Assembly (NCBI RefSeq): GCF_003945595.2
Contig: NW_024104330.1
Coordinates: 488,366 to 552,365 of the forward strand
DNA length: 64,000 bases
Source of the DNA: Pipra filicauda
Taxonomy: Eukaryota; Chordata; Aves; Passeriformes; Pipridae
Direction: 5' to 3'
The position numbers and the translations under genes are program-made. Below, in pieces: positions 51,266 through 64,000 of the stretch (its first letter is position 1; each line of letters starts with the position of its first letter). Under the pieces are notes generated by a model, which was not told the origin of the DNA, made no database searches, and worked only from the letters and a program-made list of their open reading frames with translations.

Positions 51266-54200
51266 GAACATGCTGATTGCAAACTTAGAGCACACCTTTG
51301 CACACTTTTAAAACATGATCAGTGTGCAAAGTTTTGCAGTACAAGTGCCCATTTTAATCAAAACTGTATTTTTTCACACTCTGTCACAAAATCCAATGAA
51401 GTCACAACTCTTCAAGATAACCCTCTGACTTCATGAACAGCATGAAATCTGGATGTTTCCTATCATATTCTCAGTAGAAAAGGAAGGAAGAAAAGCAAAG
51501 GAAGGAAAACAGGCTTGTTGCTAAGCATCTGCACCTTATAGGCAAAAAACAAATTTCAAAGGGGATCCGCCAGAAGGAAGATTTCTCAGGGGTACGGTGA
51601 TAAGGGAAAAGTTTGGCTTTAAAGAGGCATTGAACTAAAAATAATCAGCATAGTTAAAAAAATATTGAGCAGCTGTTTTCCACAGCTAATGTTCACCATA
51701 TGCAGGCTGGAGCTTTTGACATTCAGGTGAAACAGGGGAGCTGACTGCTTTTTACAAGTCTTGCATCTGGGATGTCGGGACACACTGACATTTTAACTCA
51801 AAACCGTCCCCTGCCTTCCCACTCCACCCCATCACTGCTCAAGAGCCTTTAAGCAGTTCACCAGTACCTGAGTCAAAGTCCCTAGTTCCCTAGAAAATCA
51901 GCAGGAATTTTTTCAATTATGTCAGTAAGTCAAAGCTATCTTCTGAGTGAGTCAAAAGGGACCTTTACTTTTCCCACTTCTATTGTTCCAGTAGCTTTCC
52001 TATCATTACCCAGAATTGTCAAACAGTCCATGTCCTCTCTTTCAGTATCCTCTCATTGTTACAGCTTATCTCCATTCAAAGTACTCAAAAACTGCTTTTC
52101 TAGAATATTTGAAATTTTATTTTTATATTTCTTATGTTCAGGCTTGTTTGTGTGTTTTGGTTTTTTTTTTTAATTTTTTATGTATAAATAACCTCTACTG
52201 ATAAATAGGTATCTTAACCTTTTCCACGCAACCAAAAGTTCTTTCCACTAGTTAGCGTTACAGACTCTGCTATTCAGAACAAACAAATTATACCATAATA
52301 AAATCCTTCATAGTTCATTGGAATTATGCTACCAAAGAATTACTGACTTACCCTTCACCTCATTAGCGTCTTTATAGTACAGTTAACTAATGTAATGTGT
52401 AGGCCAAATTCACTAGTAACTATTAAGGACTAGATCACCTTGAGAGCTCTACATTTATATCATTAAAAACCCAGTGAAACTTAATGCTACTCAGAAATGA
52501 ATCAAACTCAAAATTTCTGCTGATTAAAGCTGAGTTACGCTTTGTAACCCTCTGACAAAGTTTTGGCTGAAATAAAATAGCATAAAATAATAAATCATTT
52601 TCTCTCTCCTTCATTTCCTTATCCCTGGAGAAGTTGGAGAACTTAGGTTTGGGTTTTTTCATTGTTGTTTTTTCTTCCCCTAAGTCCCCAAAGCATTAAT
52701 TAGCTGCTTATATTTTTCTCTGTCAGGTAATAGATAGTGACGCAGTTTGTTAACCCAACTAGGATATTTATCCCAGAACTAGCATCCCTTGTTATTAATA
52801 CACAGCTTCCATGGGATTACAGTTACTGCATTACCTTCTAAACCATTACCAGAATATCTCAGAGGAATTTCTCCAGATAATTTCTTACTTTACCTGCAGA
52901 TTTTTTTTAAATATTGTCACTTTTTCAGCATTGTATAGCCCCCTGGTTTTGCTGAATGGTATTCTGGTGTCCTCTGAATGCTGAGAATTGTCATGTATCA
53001 TAACACTCGTATTCTCACCCTCATCCTCCAGAGAGATGTTCAATTCTCTCTGTTTGTTTACTTTTGCAGTTATTAATTTTTCTTCTTCATTAACTAAATC
53101 TGTCCTCAAGGGTCAACTATAGATTAAATGAGATCTCACTCTCTTTCTTTCCCAGACCCCCCTCTCTCTATCTACCTTTTCACCTCTCTGCAAGTAGGAG
53201 GCTCTAAATCTCACAAAATATTTTAGGGCTAATTGTGGGAGGTTAATGGATGTTTTGATCTCTATTCAGGATTTAAATTATATGAATGTTGGAAGAAGTG
53301 ATAGTGTGATAATTTGTTCCATTAAAACTGACTCACTGTGCAACTTGGCCAAAATGTTTAGTTCCTGCTCCAACACAAGCTGAAGTGAACAGGAATACTG
53401 CCTGTTTCAAGGAGTAGAAAACAAGATTGTTCACCCCTAAGTGTATCTGTGTGATCTTGATTCATGGAAAGATTCTCATGATACATTTTGTTTGAACCAA
53501 TACTGTAAGCCATTATAAAATGGAAATTCAGATTTCGCTGCAAGGTTTTATGGATTAGTGTTTCTGAAGCCACCTAAAAGGGAAAAGTTTATTGAAAACA
53601 AATGTGAATCTAGGTAATAATAAGAATTCTGGATGCAGTTTTAATGGAAAACACTGATTTATTTGCATATAGATAATTTGCAGAAATGTGAAGATTTTGT
53701 CAACATTTTCATGAGTGAGTTATTCAAAATCTTCTAAAGAATATGAAATATACCATATTAGTAAGGCTAGAAAAGTGTGGTCAGATGTTTATCATGCAGC
53801 AATGGAGTAAAGGTGAAATTGTTTGCAGCTATTTGAAAGAAAAACAAACCCTTTCTCAAAAACACTGTGCATTTTCTTCACGATAAGTTGTCAAAACTAT
53901 TATTCAGCTGCTCATTTGGGATGAAAAGGCCCTTTGCAATGCCAGCCTTTCCAGGGGACCCAAATGCATAATTTTGCCTATTACTTTGGCAAAGTGCTCG
54001 CAGAATTTCTCTCTCACTTTAAAGTATGCTGTTTGCCTCCATCTACAGCTCTGAGGTCCCTTGTGGTAGAGTTGCTAGGAAAATGGTAAGTGATATCTAT
54101 GAAAAATTACACAAATTCCACACACACTCCAACACCTGAAATATTTCTCCCTTTTTGTTATTTGTTTCAGTCATAATAAATATCTCCTGCTTAGCCTTTG

Positions 54201-55015
54201 TTGTATAATGGAATAACTGGTAATGGGATATTTAACTTACTAGATTTCTGTAGTGCAGAAATAGCATGAAAAAAAGTCTAAGCTAACTTAAAAGTCTTTC
54301 AGCATTGCAGCACTGGTAGTAGAGCTTTAGAGAAAGTGTGGGGACTAAGTCAACAAGGGCAGCAGACTTTTACTACGTTTCCCCTAGAGCAAGCGGCACA
54401 GAGAAGTAAAAAACTTTACCTCTTCCTATGGCAGGAACTTCCCTGGCAGTCACCAAAGCGTCACCCCATGTGTCTTGCTCCAGGATAGCTGTGATCACAG
54501 CACATGGAGGAGGTACAGCTGCTTCAGCATTGCTTCCCACCACCACCAGTCCTAATTAAATCCTTTAGCCATTCTTTAAAGACCTCCTGCCCTTGCTGCC
54601 CCTCCTCTGCAGCATTTTCTTGCAGAAGCCAGTGGGGATGCCTTGACCAGAAGGAGAGGAAACACCACTGGGAGAAGGGGGAGCCTCAGGGGAGGACCCA
54701 TTATCCTAGTGAATCTTCCTCTAAGGTTTCTGAGCCCCAAAGGCAAACACTGCCAGTCTATCAAGAGTCTTAGGAAGATCTCTGTATTGGGAGGGAAATA
54801 CAAAGAGTTAAATATTTCCAGGGTATATTGAAAAAAAAAAAAAACACAACAAGAAACAACTGTGCCTTTCTCTCTGTTGTAAGAAATTACAGGTCATCAA
54901 GTTACCATGGTTTTACTGTAAGATAGTCATGTCTTACCTGCTATCCTTTATCGACTGGTGGCAGAAATATATCACCTTTCCCTCGAATGGAGTGTGCAGC
55001 ATTCCACATTCCCAA

Positions 55016-55029
55016 GCGCCATCTGCTGG
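55016..55029 (-). promoter_or_regulatory. CTCF-like motif
   Basis: The minus strand reads CCAGCAGATGGCGC, agreeing with CCASYAGRKGGCAS at 13 of 14 positions. It lies in a locally GC-richer segment (about 54980-55220) of the intergenic region, about 19 kb past the CNTNAP5 stop. It has the same orientation as the motif at 18507. Occupancy is inferred. Confidence 0.4.
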
Positions 55030-58000
55030 TGTTCCACCTGGGAGCCACTTCCAGGCACGCAAGTATCCTTTGTGCTGGCATTTGGCAGGGCGTGGATTCA
55101 ACAAATTTGTTTTCCTACGAGTTTCAAGGAAGCACAGAGACACGTAAAGCAGGAAAAGAGAGCTCCTTTGCCGCCGTCTGGGGAAAGGCAGCTGATAGAA
55201 CCATCTCCAGGAAAAGCTTCAGCCAGGATTTCATCAGACGAGAGGACAATTCAATCAGAACATCTAAATCCACACAAAACTGGATTTCATTTGTTCTTCT
55301 CCTTGTGAAACTGCTTGCTTTGATTTCTTCACACATGTAAGAAGTCTTGAAAGAACATATTCAGTAAACCCAGACCTCCATGGTCATATGACTAAATCCC
55401 CAGAGTTTTCAAGATGATTTGCTACAAAAGCTAACTAAATGTATTTCTCTGAACACAGTGAAGCAAAACATCTTTATTAGTTGGCTCTGTTACTCTCTAT
55501 CATTTTCGTTTGCAAAACTAATAAAAGAATATATATTATTCAGTTTCTTTTGCATTTTTTCTTTCCTAATTATCTTCCCTCCCTTTTTATAGTTAGTTTT
55601 AGAAAAGAGTTTTTTTTTCCCAAGACTTTGTCAAATTTCAAGCTAAAATTTTTGATATCTAAGCAAAGGATAACTACTTACTAAGAAAAGTGTGGACTTA
55701 AAGATATCTTCAAGGTACCTTTGAATATTCTCAGTTCTGAAAAAGTTCTTTGAAGATATCATCCCAGCTCTCTCACCTGGAGGCTTTCATACCCTGAAGT
55801 AGCTCAGAGCACCTACTAAAGTATTCAAAGCTTCAATGGCAGATGTCTTAGAAGTCATTATGGTAATGCATTCCTAATTCCTGAAGACTGACTGCTTCTT
55901 GTCAGAAATCTAACATGATATTACTGACCCATACAGAACATGTTAATGATGTTGACCACCACTACCAATCCATAATGGTCCTTAGTAGGTGAGCAACATT
56001 CTATATATTTCATACACTCACAGCTCCCACACATTGATAAGGAGACTTGTTTCTTTAGAGGACCAAAAGTATAACACACTTTCATGTCCCCTCTAATAAT
56101 AGACTAGGAAGTAGTTTAAAATACAAAGGCATAACCCTCTGCCCAGTCTGAAGAATCTGGTTTAAACATACCTTTGTATATTCTCACATAACAAGTCAGA
56201 TCCTTACCAAAAGGATGGGGTGGTTTTCAAATCATATTAAAGAAATTGGGACTTGGTAGTGAGTGCCACTACATCCTTTGTTACAAACTCCCCAGTTTTG
56301 GTGAGTTTTCTATGCAGAAACCTTCTGCTACTCAAGAAGTCAAATATCTGCAAAACAGTCTCAGAAGTGTATTTTTGCACTAGTAATGGTCCTGATCTGT
56401 AACAAATTGATGTAATTTTCCATGAAGGAAAAGAATAAATCACAAATCAGGAAAAAGTGCCTCGGACGCAGACAGAGGAGGGTTGGCCTGCAGCTGACAA
56501 ACTGTCCAGTTTAGGATTCAAAATAAGCTGTGTCATGGCGTGGGCTTATCAGAGATGTGGCATCTTTCTGCAGACAGATTAGATTTTCTGGCCTTTGTAA
56601 AGCATTTGCTGGCTGTCCCATCTTGATCTAGCTTTTTGGTTAAGAAGATTGTTTTTATACTGTGCAAAGATGGTGACGCTGGTAGAAGTCCTAATCTTAT
56701 ACTGCAATTCAATATAATAAATCACTATTTCAAAGAAACTCCCCACAATATTTTTTGCTACTCAGACTGGATGCTCTCTGTTCCCTAGACTCCAAACAAA
56801 ACTGATTGCTACAGCATCTCTCAGTACCCCAGTTATGTTCCCGTATATTTATTATAATGAAAATGACCTTTTAATATTGATAATCTCCATCTTTGTTCAG
56901 CCACATTTCCTTTCATACTGGAGGTCAATAAGATGCACATAAATGAGCTAGATTAAGGTTAATTTATTCCTCCTGTTTACTTGTTGATCCTAAAATCCAC
57001 AACATAAGAAAAAGGAAAGAATAATTCCAAGTGTAACCATTCTGCTGATAACTCAGTGGATACTTTTTTCTTTTTAATTATTATTAATGCTTTCCCCCCA
57101 TAGAAATGTAGTGCAGAGAAGTTATTATCACCAATGAAGAATTAGAAAAACACATCTGTGCAGGAAAGGTCAGAGAAGATTAAAAAATCTAGTCCTATTT
57201 ATGTGTTTTGTAACACATGATTCCGGGACCTGGGGAAGCTGAAATGAAACTTTTGAGCCTCAGAGACATCATACTTCAGCTTACCTAAAAATACCAGGGA
57301 TGAGCCAAGACCTTTCCAAGTCATCATGGATTTGTTTTCTTTCTCAGCTGATGACTAGAGAAAGCTTCCTCTAGAATAATCAATGCACTCTACCCCTAGC
57401 AGAATTTGTACCAGGCAGTGGTCAAATATGCGTAAAGAATGGTCAACACCTGAGGTAAATGTCACTGGTTCCTCTGAGACCTGAGAGCTCAAGTCTTTAA
57501 TACAGGGAGTTTAGTACTTTTATGCAAAGCAAGCTCATTCCTTTATTTAAAACCAGCCAAGCTCCCTCTCACAGAGATCCTTAAAAACCACCAGCCTCTG
57601 CTCAGAGAGGATGCCAATAGCAAACACCTTTTGCAAAGGCCTAATTCAATATTGAATACTCTGTGTGTACATGAGGGCTGCAATCTTTTCTAATTATGTC
57701 CTCTATTTAATAAATTTTTTATCTTTGCTGCTGTTAGGCCTTGTTTGACTCTATTTTGCTTTTGCCTAGTTGTCATTTTCACCTATATTTCTACTTAGAT
57801 TTGGTTTTTCTATTCCCAGTCACTTTCATATTACCCCTTATCATCCAAATTTGGAAGAATCGAAACGACATGTATAACCTTCCTCCTGCCAATGCAAGCA
57901 TCTTCTGCTGCCTTACAAAAAACAGTGGTCGCCTTACAGCAGAATACAAATTCCATTAAATATTTTCAGTCACAGCATCTGTGTGGTTGACCCTAATTTA

Positions 58001-58831
58001 TGAAACATTTATTAACTTATGTGCAGTTAGATCTAGTTGGGTCTGTTTGAAACAATAGGGAAAGGGGTTTGTTTAATTTGGTTTGGTTTAGAGTTTTTTG
58101 TTTGTTTATTTTAAATAACCTGACCTGGAGATTATTGCAGTTGCAATTTGAACATTAAGAGATTTTTGGTAATGCTCTAGTGTACCACAGTGTAAGATTG
58201 AGCACAGGCTCAGCAGTGAGCTAAAACATCATATGCATTTTACCCATATGTGTATAATATATATGCTGCATGTGCAGGGATAGTCCAAGTGTGGCCATGT
58301 CTCACATATGCAGCAACAGAGTTCAGTATAATGCAGCAATTCCTATCTGTACACAACACAGCTCTTCCAAAAGCCTTGGCTTACTGACTTTTCTGACAGT
58401 CCCAAAGGCTTATGATTAGCTGCACTACTGGTTGGGGTGTGCTTGGCCTCCAGGCAAAGGTTTTCTCTCCAAAATTTTCACATCTCTCAGCCGTTGCACC
58501 ACACAGTTCACCCTTCTTTTATCACAGGAAAAGCTACCACATGTTTTCACAACATGCTGGTCATTCTATAAAAGTAACTATGCCTGAAACTCCTTGCCCT
58601 CACTTGTGATGTTTTGTTCATGTCCCCATACCCCTTGTCAGACCTGGCCTCTGTGTTAGGCTGGATCACATGCCAATGAAGTGCCCCTTTACAATTCTGA
58701 GCAACGCTCAACTAATGTTCCTGCTCGTTAACCCCTGTAAGCCTTAATGAGCTTAACTTCTATTTGTCCTTATTCATTTAATACAAAGACTATCACCAGT
58801 TTTCAGAACAGGCTGGATATTTTTTAGTTTT

Positions 58832-58857
58832 TTTTAATTAGCAGCAGCTAATTAAAA
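58832..58857. repeat. 11-bp inverted repeat with paired TAATTA cores
   Basis: TTTTAATTAGC (58832-58842) and GCTAATTAAAA (58847-58857) are perfect complements around AGCA. Each arm holds a TAATTA-type homeodomain core. Confidence 0.75.
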
Positions 58858-60562
58858 GGACAGTTACTGGATAAAAAGAAAAGTGATTGGTAAAGCAAAT
58901 GCATAGAAATGCTGTGTTGTACAAAGTTAGTCAAAATGGAAAAACTTACAATAGCCTGGTGAGAAACAGTGCTTCTACAAGCTGTATAAATATAACTACC
59001 TTAGCTGTATTGACAGATAAAAGTTTCAGCCAGTAATGAAAACTACTTTATACTTATAATTCAAGTATTATTTTTCTTAATTGCTACAAATGCCATTGTG
59101 GTTAAGAGTCTATATCCAGATTCTCAAAATTATTTAAAAGTCTAATGCCAGTTTAAGTCCCTAATCCACACTGATTTCCCTGGGAATTAGAGTAAAATAC
59201 CTTTAAGAAGTTTGGCTCTAGTTGTTGTAAGAAAATTAACATATACCCTCAAGAAAGACTATAAATTATTTGATACAAGATATTAAAAAGTCAATGGCTT
59301 TAGAATGCATTATATTTTATAATTGGCTGATTTGTTTTAATATCTTGAAAACTTTAAAGGCAAGATACATTTTCTAAAGACATTATCTAATTATTTCTTA
59401 ACCAGCTTCAGAGGTCATGAGAACATACACAGAAAGATATATACATAAAATATGTAAACAAGGTGTTAACACTATTTTGTATTTCAAGAGAACTTTTAAA
59501 AATTATGTAGCCAGTTTAATACATCAGAATTACAACACTTGACTGTATATTTCTCCAGATGTTAGCATTACCTCTGGTAAAAAATATGTTTAGTATTCTC
59601 ACTCCAGATCCTATACAACAAGTAAGTCTGATCTTGTTGAATATGTTCAACTTTAAACCTATTCATTTGAAGCAATAGACTAAAACATATTAGTTCAACA
59701 TGACCACAGGAAAAAATATATCCTCTAAAACTATTAAATTAGAAAAAAAAATTCCTTTTTTTTCCTCTTTTTGAAGAAAAGCTCATTTTTCTGTAAAGTT
59801 TTCAATAGAAAAAGAAAGAAAATAGCACAACCCCCAAAATCTGGCATATGTTGTGAGTGAGCAGCAACTTACTGAGGTTTTTTGTGCACAGAATAACTTA
59901 GTGTTTCAATTACAGAACTCCTCAAGTTTTAAAAGCAGCTAAGTATCTACTTCTAACAGCTGGGAAATAGCTTTCTGTGTCAAACGTGAGGGGAAAAATT
60001 GACTGTAGTGTGTTAATTCAAGCAAAGGGAATGGACTCCCAAAGCGGGAGTCACAGTCTCTATTTGCTGGAAATTAAAAGTGGATTGGTTAGAAAAAATT
60101 AGAGTACTGAGTTCATTCTTACTGTGGTCAGATCAGGTTTTCTGCTGATTGCTTCTCTTCTATGAAGCCCAGAAGTCAAAGGAAATAGAAGAATCAAAGG
60201 TAACCTGCAGAACGTAGAAATTCCTGTATTGACTTCCAAGCTTTGTGACAGTCTTTGCCCTTTGTTGCCTTTGGTAGGGAACATGTAGTAAAAACAATTT
60301 AAAAAAATTAATCACTTCTTATGATCTTTGATAACTGACTCCAATCAGGCTGCTAAACCCTCCTGAAACAGCTACCTAGCAGAAAGCAGAGCAGTCACCA
60401 GTTGTGCCGTGGGGGTTGACAGCTTTTCCCAAGTATTTTGTTCCCTTCTCTCTTTCCCAGTTGACGTACAATCCCTTCCTCAGGTTTCCTGAGAACAAGT
60501 TTGCAATGCTTTCAGTATAGATGGTTTTCTCTACTCTTTGCTTTTATCTCCATTCCTAGGGA

Positions 60563-61011
60563 TGCCCAAAGAAGAGCAATGAACCTGGTGAAGGGCCTAG
60601 AGCACAAGCTGCTTCTATGAGGAGCAGCTGAGGGAGCCGGGAGTGTTTAGCCTGGACAAAAGGAGTCTCAGGAGTGACCTTATCACTCTCTACAACTGCT
60701 TGACAGGAGGCTGTAGCCAGGTGGGGATTGGTCTCTTCTCCCCAATAACAAGTGATAGGACAAGAGTAAACAGCCTCAAGTTGCACCAGGAGAGATTTAG
60801 ATTGAATATTGGGAAAAAATTCTTCCCTGAAAGGGTTGTCAAACATTGCAACAGGCTGCCTAGGGAAATAGTTGAGTCACCAACCCTGGAGGTATTTAAA
60901 AGATGCGTAGATGTAGTGTTTCAGGACATGGTTTGGTGGTGGACTTCGAAGTGTTAGTTTTAGGGTTGAACTGGATGATCTTAAAGGATTTTCCTACCTA
61001 TGGTGCTCTCC
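60563..61011 (+). mobile_element. CR1 LINE 3' fragment (about 0.45 kb)
   Basis: It contains CR1 blocks: CTGGTGAAGGGCCTAGAGCA, GTGTTTAGCCTGGACAAAAG, GATTGGTCTCTTCTCCCC and CACCAACCCTGGAGGTATTT. A diverged tail (GAACTGGATGATCTTAAAGG) follows. It has a different 3' end from the intronic copies, so probably belongs to another CR1 subfamily. An open frame of about 100 codons across it is fortuitous and encodes no CR1 protein domain. Confidence 0.9.
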
Positions 61012-64000
61012 AATTCAGCAACCTTTGGGTTTTGTCCAATGGCAGATCACAGAGTCATGGCATCACACAATCAGTCTGCAACCCATCAAATGACTGAAGT
61101 CATGGCACAGCATGCAAAAAGAAATTGTGCAAAAATGCCACCTCCAGCTGGCTAACCCCTAACTAGTAGGGGAAGAGGAGATTAAGGGGCTTTTCGTTTC
61201 ATAAAAATCCTCATTCTCCTTATTCAGGGAAAAGTCTATGCTGTTCACAATGCAAGGCTCTGAAGTGAGGTGTAATGAATCAGTCCATGTCTTCACCTCA
61301 GCCACAAATCTTTCACACTGATATCCTTTTCATCTGGGATGAGTATTAGGTGACAATCATCTTTAGCAAAGCTAGCAATCTGATGATCTTGACTTACATT
61401 AAAAGACAAGAAATCTCTTATTTTCCAGAGTAGCTGTCACTCAGCATTCATTACATAGGTCTGCAGAAATATGTTTCTCCACTCTTTTTCCGTACTAATG
61501 GATTTTAGGACATTAAGTTTGATGAAAATTATGTAGGAGATAAAAATTATTATATGTATGTTCAGAACACCCAATGATCATTATGTTGGTTAAAACATAA
61601 AGCTTTATTTTGAGAAACAAAATAGCATATTTCAAAACTTTGTTGAGAAGGCTATGCAACAGACTTAATTTCCATTTAAGAAAAAGTCTTTACATTGTTT
61701 TTTTTTACCTGAGCTATTATAACCTTCTATTTACTGAAATAAAATTTTAATTAAACCTTAGTATTTCAAAACTCAAAATTCATTTGGTTATGCCAGTATT
61801 TATATGACATATATTTTTGTCTTGAAAGCATGTTTTTCAACCAGAAGGTTATTTTCTTTTATTTTCATTGAATTATGCATGTTTCGTTAAATTGCAACAA
61901 AGAACAGTGCCCAAAAGTTTCTCGTTGCCTTCTAAGAAATAATCTAGGTCAACGTTTGACTTCACCTTAAACTGATTTAGAGAATGCATTATTGAGCTAG
62001 CGCTTGAAGTATGGCCATTTTGTCAATATTCTAGATAAACTTTTACATATTTTTTAAGTGTCTCGCTTCACAAAGCCACGACAAATACAGGGCTCTTGTG
62101 CCCACAGCATTCTTTATGTGCAATAAAAGCAGGTTGGAAGCATATAGCCCAAAGCTGGTGTTTGAATTCATTGGAAAACCTGCTCCAAACTCTAAGTGTC
62201 TGAAGTTCTTCATTTGGGCACATCTCTTAATCAGAAAGATGTGGCTTACATAGACCCAGACAGGAGCTGGAGTCAGATGGCAGGTTCCACACTGATGAAG
62301 TCAAACCCTGTGTTTTCTTTCAAGATAGAGCACTTGCAAAATGAAGTCCCAGCAGGTAAGGTGACAGCAGCGCAACACAAGACACATAACACAAAGGCAA
62401 GAAGAAGGGGGTGAGGTCAAAATAGTTGGGAACCAGTGCTCGTGGTCCTTGCAAATTGACCAAATTGAAGAGCAGGTTGACCAGCTGAGACTTCTCATAT
62501 AAGAGAACTGAGGTCATTTTGAAAACTTTAGCAACTAAAGACCCCCCAGGAAGATGTCTAGGTTTTATTCCATCTTGAGCTAAACAGGCTTGAAGCTACC
62601 ATCCTTCACCCGCTGGAATATGTCAGTTACTAAATATGTTGTTTTCACCAGTCTTGTCTTACTGAGAAGTAAGAATGAGGTAAGAAGGAAATGGGAGAAA
62701 AAAACTAGGGCATGATACTGGATAATCTACCCATTAACTAATTTATTTTGTCTGCATGAGCTTGGAAATTTCTGGGTAATTGTAGTCCAAACTAATTTAG
62801 ACTGATAAAAAATAGTACTAAAGAGGTAGTTAATGAGGGATGGACATAGTTCTGTTGCTTTCCTGAGTCATATGGGCACCCAAATATTTGAAGTTACTTT
62901 GATATCCATCAGTAGAAAACAGCAGCAAAACATATTAGAAAGCATAATTTTCATTTAACTGCAAAAGTAACTACTGACCTATCAGAATTTGCAAATCATG
63001 TTTATGTCATTCAACTGCATGATTTTTCTGAGGAGAACATATTTCCCCATTCAGAGTCATAGTTCATGCAAACTCTATTGCCTACCAACTAATTTATGGA
63101 TATGAAGCTTTCAAGTGTTTAATTGGAAATATCTTCTCTTCTGCTGTCATTATATTACATTGATAGAGGAACTTCATACCAAATGCTTTCCATGAAAACA
63201 ATTTCTAAATCAAATTATTTTTAATGTTGTGAGTTTTTGCACATGAATAAGTACCTCAATTGAGATGTATAAAACCAATTAAACTCCTATTTATCTCTGC
63301 TTAGCAACTTGGCTCCACTAATTTCTTTGGTCACTGTGTTTCACTTCAGAGCTCACTCTGTTCATACATTTTGATGATTGAATTACTCAACATTTATTCT
63401 AGAATGCATTTATTTAGTGGTACCCTTTTCAAACTACTACCTTTTTATCTGATCCTGAAAGTCCTGCAATATTCCTGCACAAATCTTGGAGACTGCCATG
63501 AAAAAGATACAGTAGCTACCCTTTACATGCTTGCATTACAAAAATTCCAAGCAATAAAAACCCAGTAATTCTCATGAAGAAAAAAATTTCTTAATTTTTT
63601 CCCATTGTCATATTAAAACTTACTTTGTGTGGAATATTTATTGTGGTTATTTGGCTTTTTCCTGCCCCCCTGTGAAAGTCTGCAGAAAAGTTAGTGCTGA
63701 CTCAAAACCACTTGGAGTGGGAGGGTGGGAAACCAGCAAATTACGTTTTGGAGGGGTGTGGCCGCAGGAATTCAGAGCAAATAAAACTGTCCCTCCCTCT
63801 CCCTCCCTCTTGTCCTAACTTCCCTTGATTGCTAATTCAGTAACCTAAACCTGGATTGGTTGGAATTTACTGTCAATGCTTTGTGAAATGCTTTATGTTG
63901 ACTGAAAGTTTTTTTTAAACTTTTGCCAAATTCCTTTTTTTTCCAAAGTTTGTCAGTAAAAGTGTGTTATTCTGACCCCCAGAAAATGTTGTAGCATTTT
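61012..64000. other. Intergenic, no gene recognised
   Basis: AT-rich sequence with no recognised family. The only notable element is the G-quadruplex motif at 63791-63807. Confidence 0.65.
63791..63807 (-). other. Predicted G-quadruplex motif
   Basis: The minus strand reads GGGAGGGAGAGGGAGGG. These are four G3 runs with loops of 1, 3 and 1 nt, a compact parallel-type G4. The region around it is also purine/pyrimidine-skewed (63722-63812). Confidence 0.7.

Larger units (their letters stand above)
48681..60562. other. Intergenic, no gene recognised
   Basis: AT-rich unique sequence with a GAGCTCAGG repeat/hairpin (49592-49623), a CA microsatellite (51234-51265), a poly-A run near 54829-54843, a CTCF-like motif (55016-55029) and an AT-rich hairpin (58832-58857). 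No coding family is recognised. Confidence 0.65.

Noticed and set aside
54504..55340. Overlapping open frames in the GC-richer patch as a gene
   Set aside because: No family similarity, no consistent frame or splice structure. Open frames are expected where stop codons are rarer.
60643..60957. Open frame of 104 codons
   Set aside because: It lies wholly inside a CR1 3' fragment and encodes no CR1 protein domain.

Overview
The window is vertebrate nuclear DNA, almost certainly from a bird and probably a songbird. The evidence is the AT-rich, intron-dominated layout, many 3'-truncated CR1 LINE copies with typical avian 3' tails, an avian-type endogenous retrovirus solo LTR, and one tRNA-Ile-headed SINE with a CR1-like tail. 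That SINE resembles the TguSINE1 type known from zebra finch. No bacterial-style operon, CRISPR array or rRNA is present.

The only protein-coding gene I can support is the 3' end of CNTNAP5 (contactin-associated protein-like 5, Caspr5) on the + strand. Seven exons can be joined with consensus GT/AG splice sites and matching phases: 847-1086, 3029-3253, 18877-19007, 20493-20577, 29412-29630, 34963-35034 and 36034-36230 (stop TGA at 36228-36230). In order they encode the end of the third laminin-G domain plus the second EGF-like repeat, the fourth laminin-G domain (four exons), a short juxtamembrane linker, and the transmembrane helix with the cytoplasmic tail ending in EYFI. The 5' exons (discoidin, laminin G1-G3, EGF1, fibrinogen-like) lie upstream of the window. 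A 3' UTR with two AATAAA signals (36833, 36931) and a strong hairpin just before the first of them follows.

The introns (1.9, 15.6, 1.5, 8.8, 5.3 and 1.0 kb) carry one ERV solo LTR (minus strand, 1860-2280), eight recognisable CR1 fragments, a probable ancient MIR-like SINE, microsatellites and several perfect inverted repeats. From about 37 kb to 64 kb I see no gene. This stretch holds the tRNA-Ile SINE (38313-38455), one more CR1 (60563-61011), simple repeats, hairpins, a predicted G-quadruplex and a CTCF-like motif. It looks like the start of a gene-poor region.

No clearly undescribed biological system was found. The items most worth a second look are the 17-bp perfect hairpin at 40524-40564, the 3' UTR hairpin at 36787-36827, the TA/CA palindrome at 18074-18150, an intronic 90-codon ORF with a predicted membrane helix at 28907-29179, and the fact that every CR1 found lies in the sense orientation.
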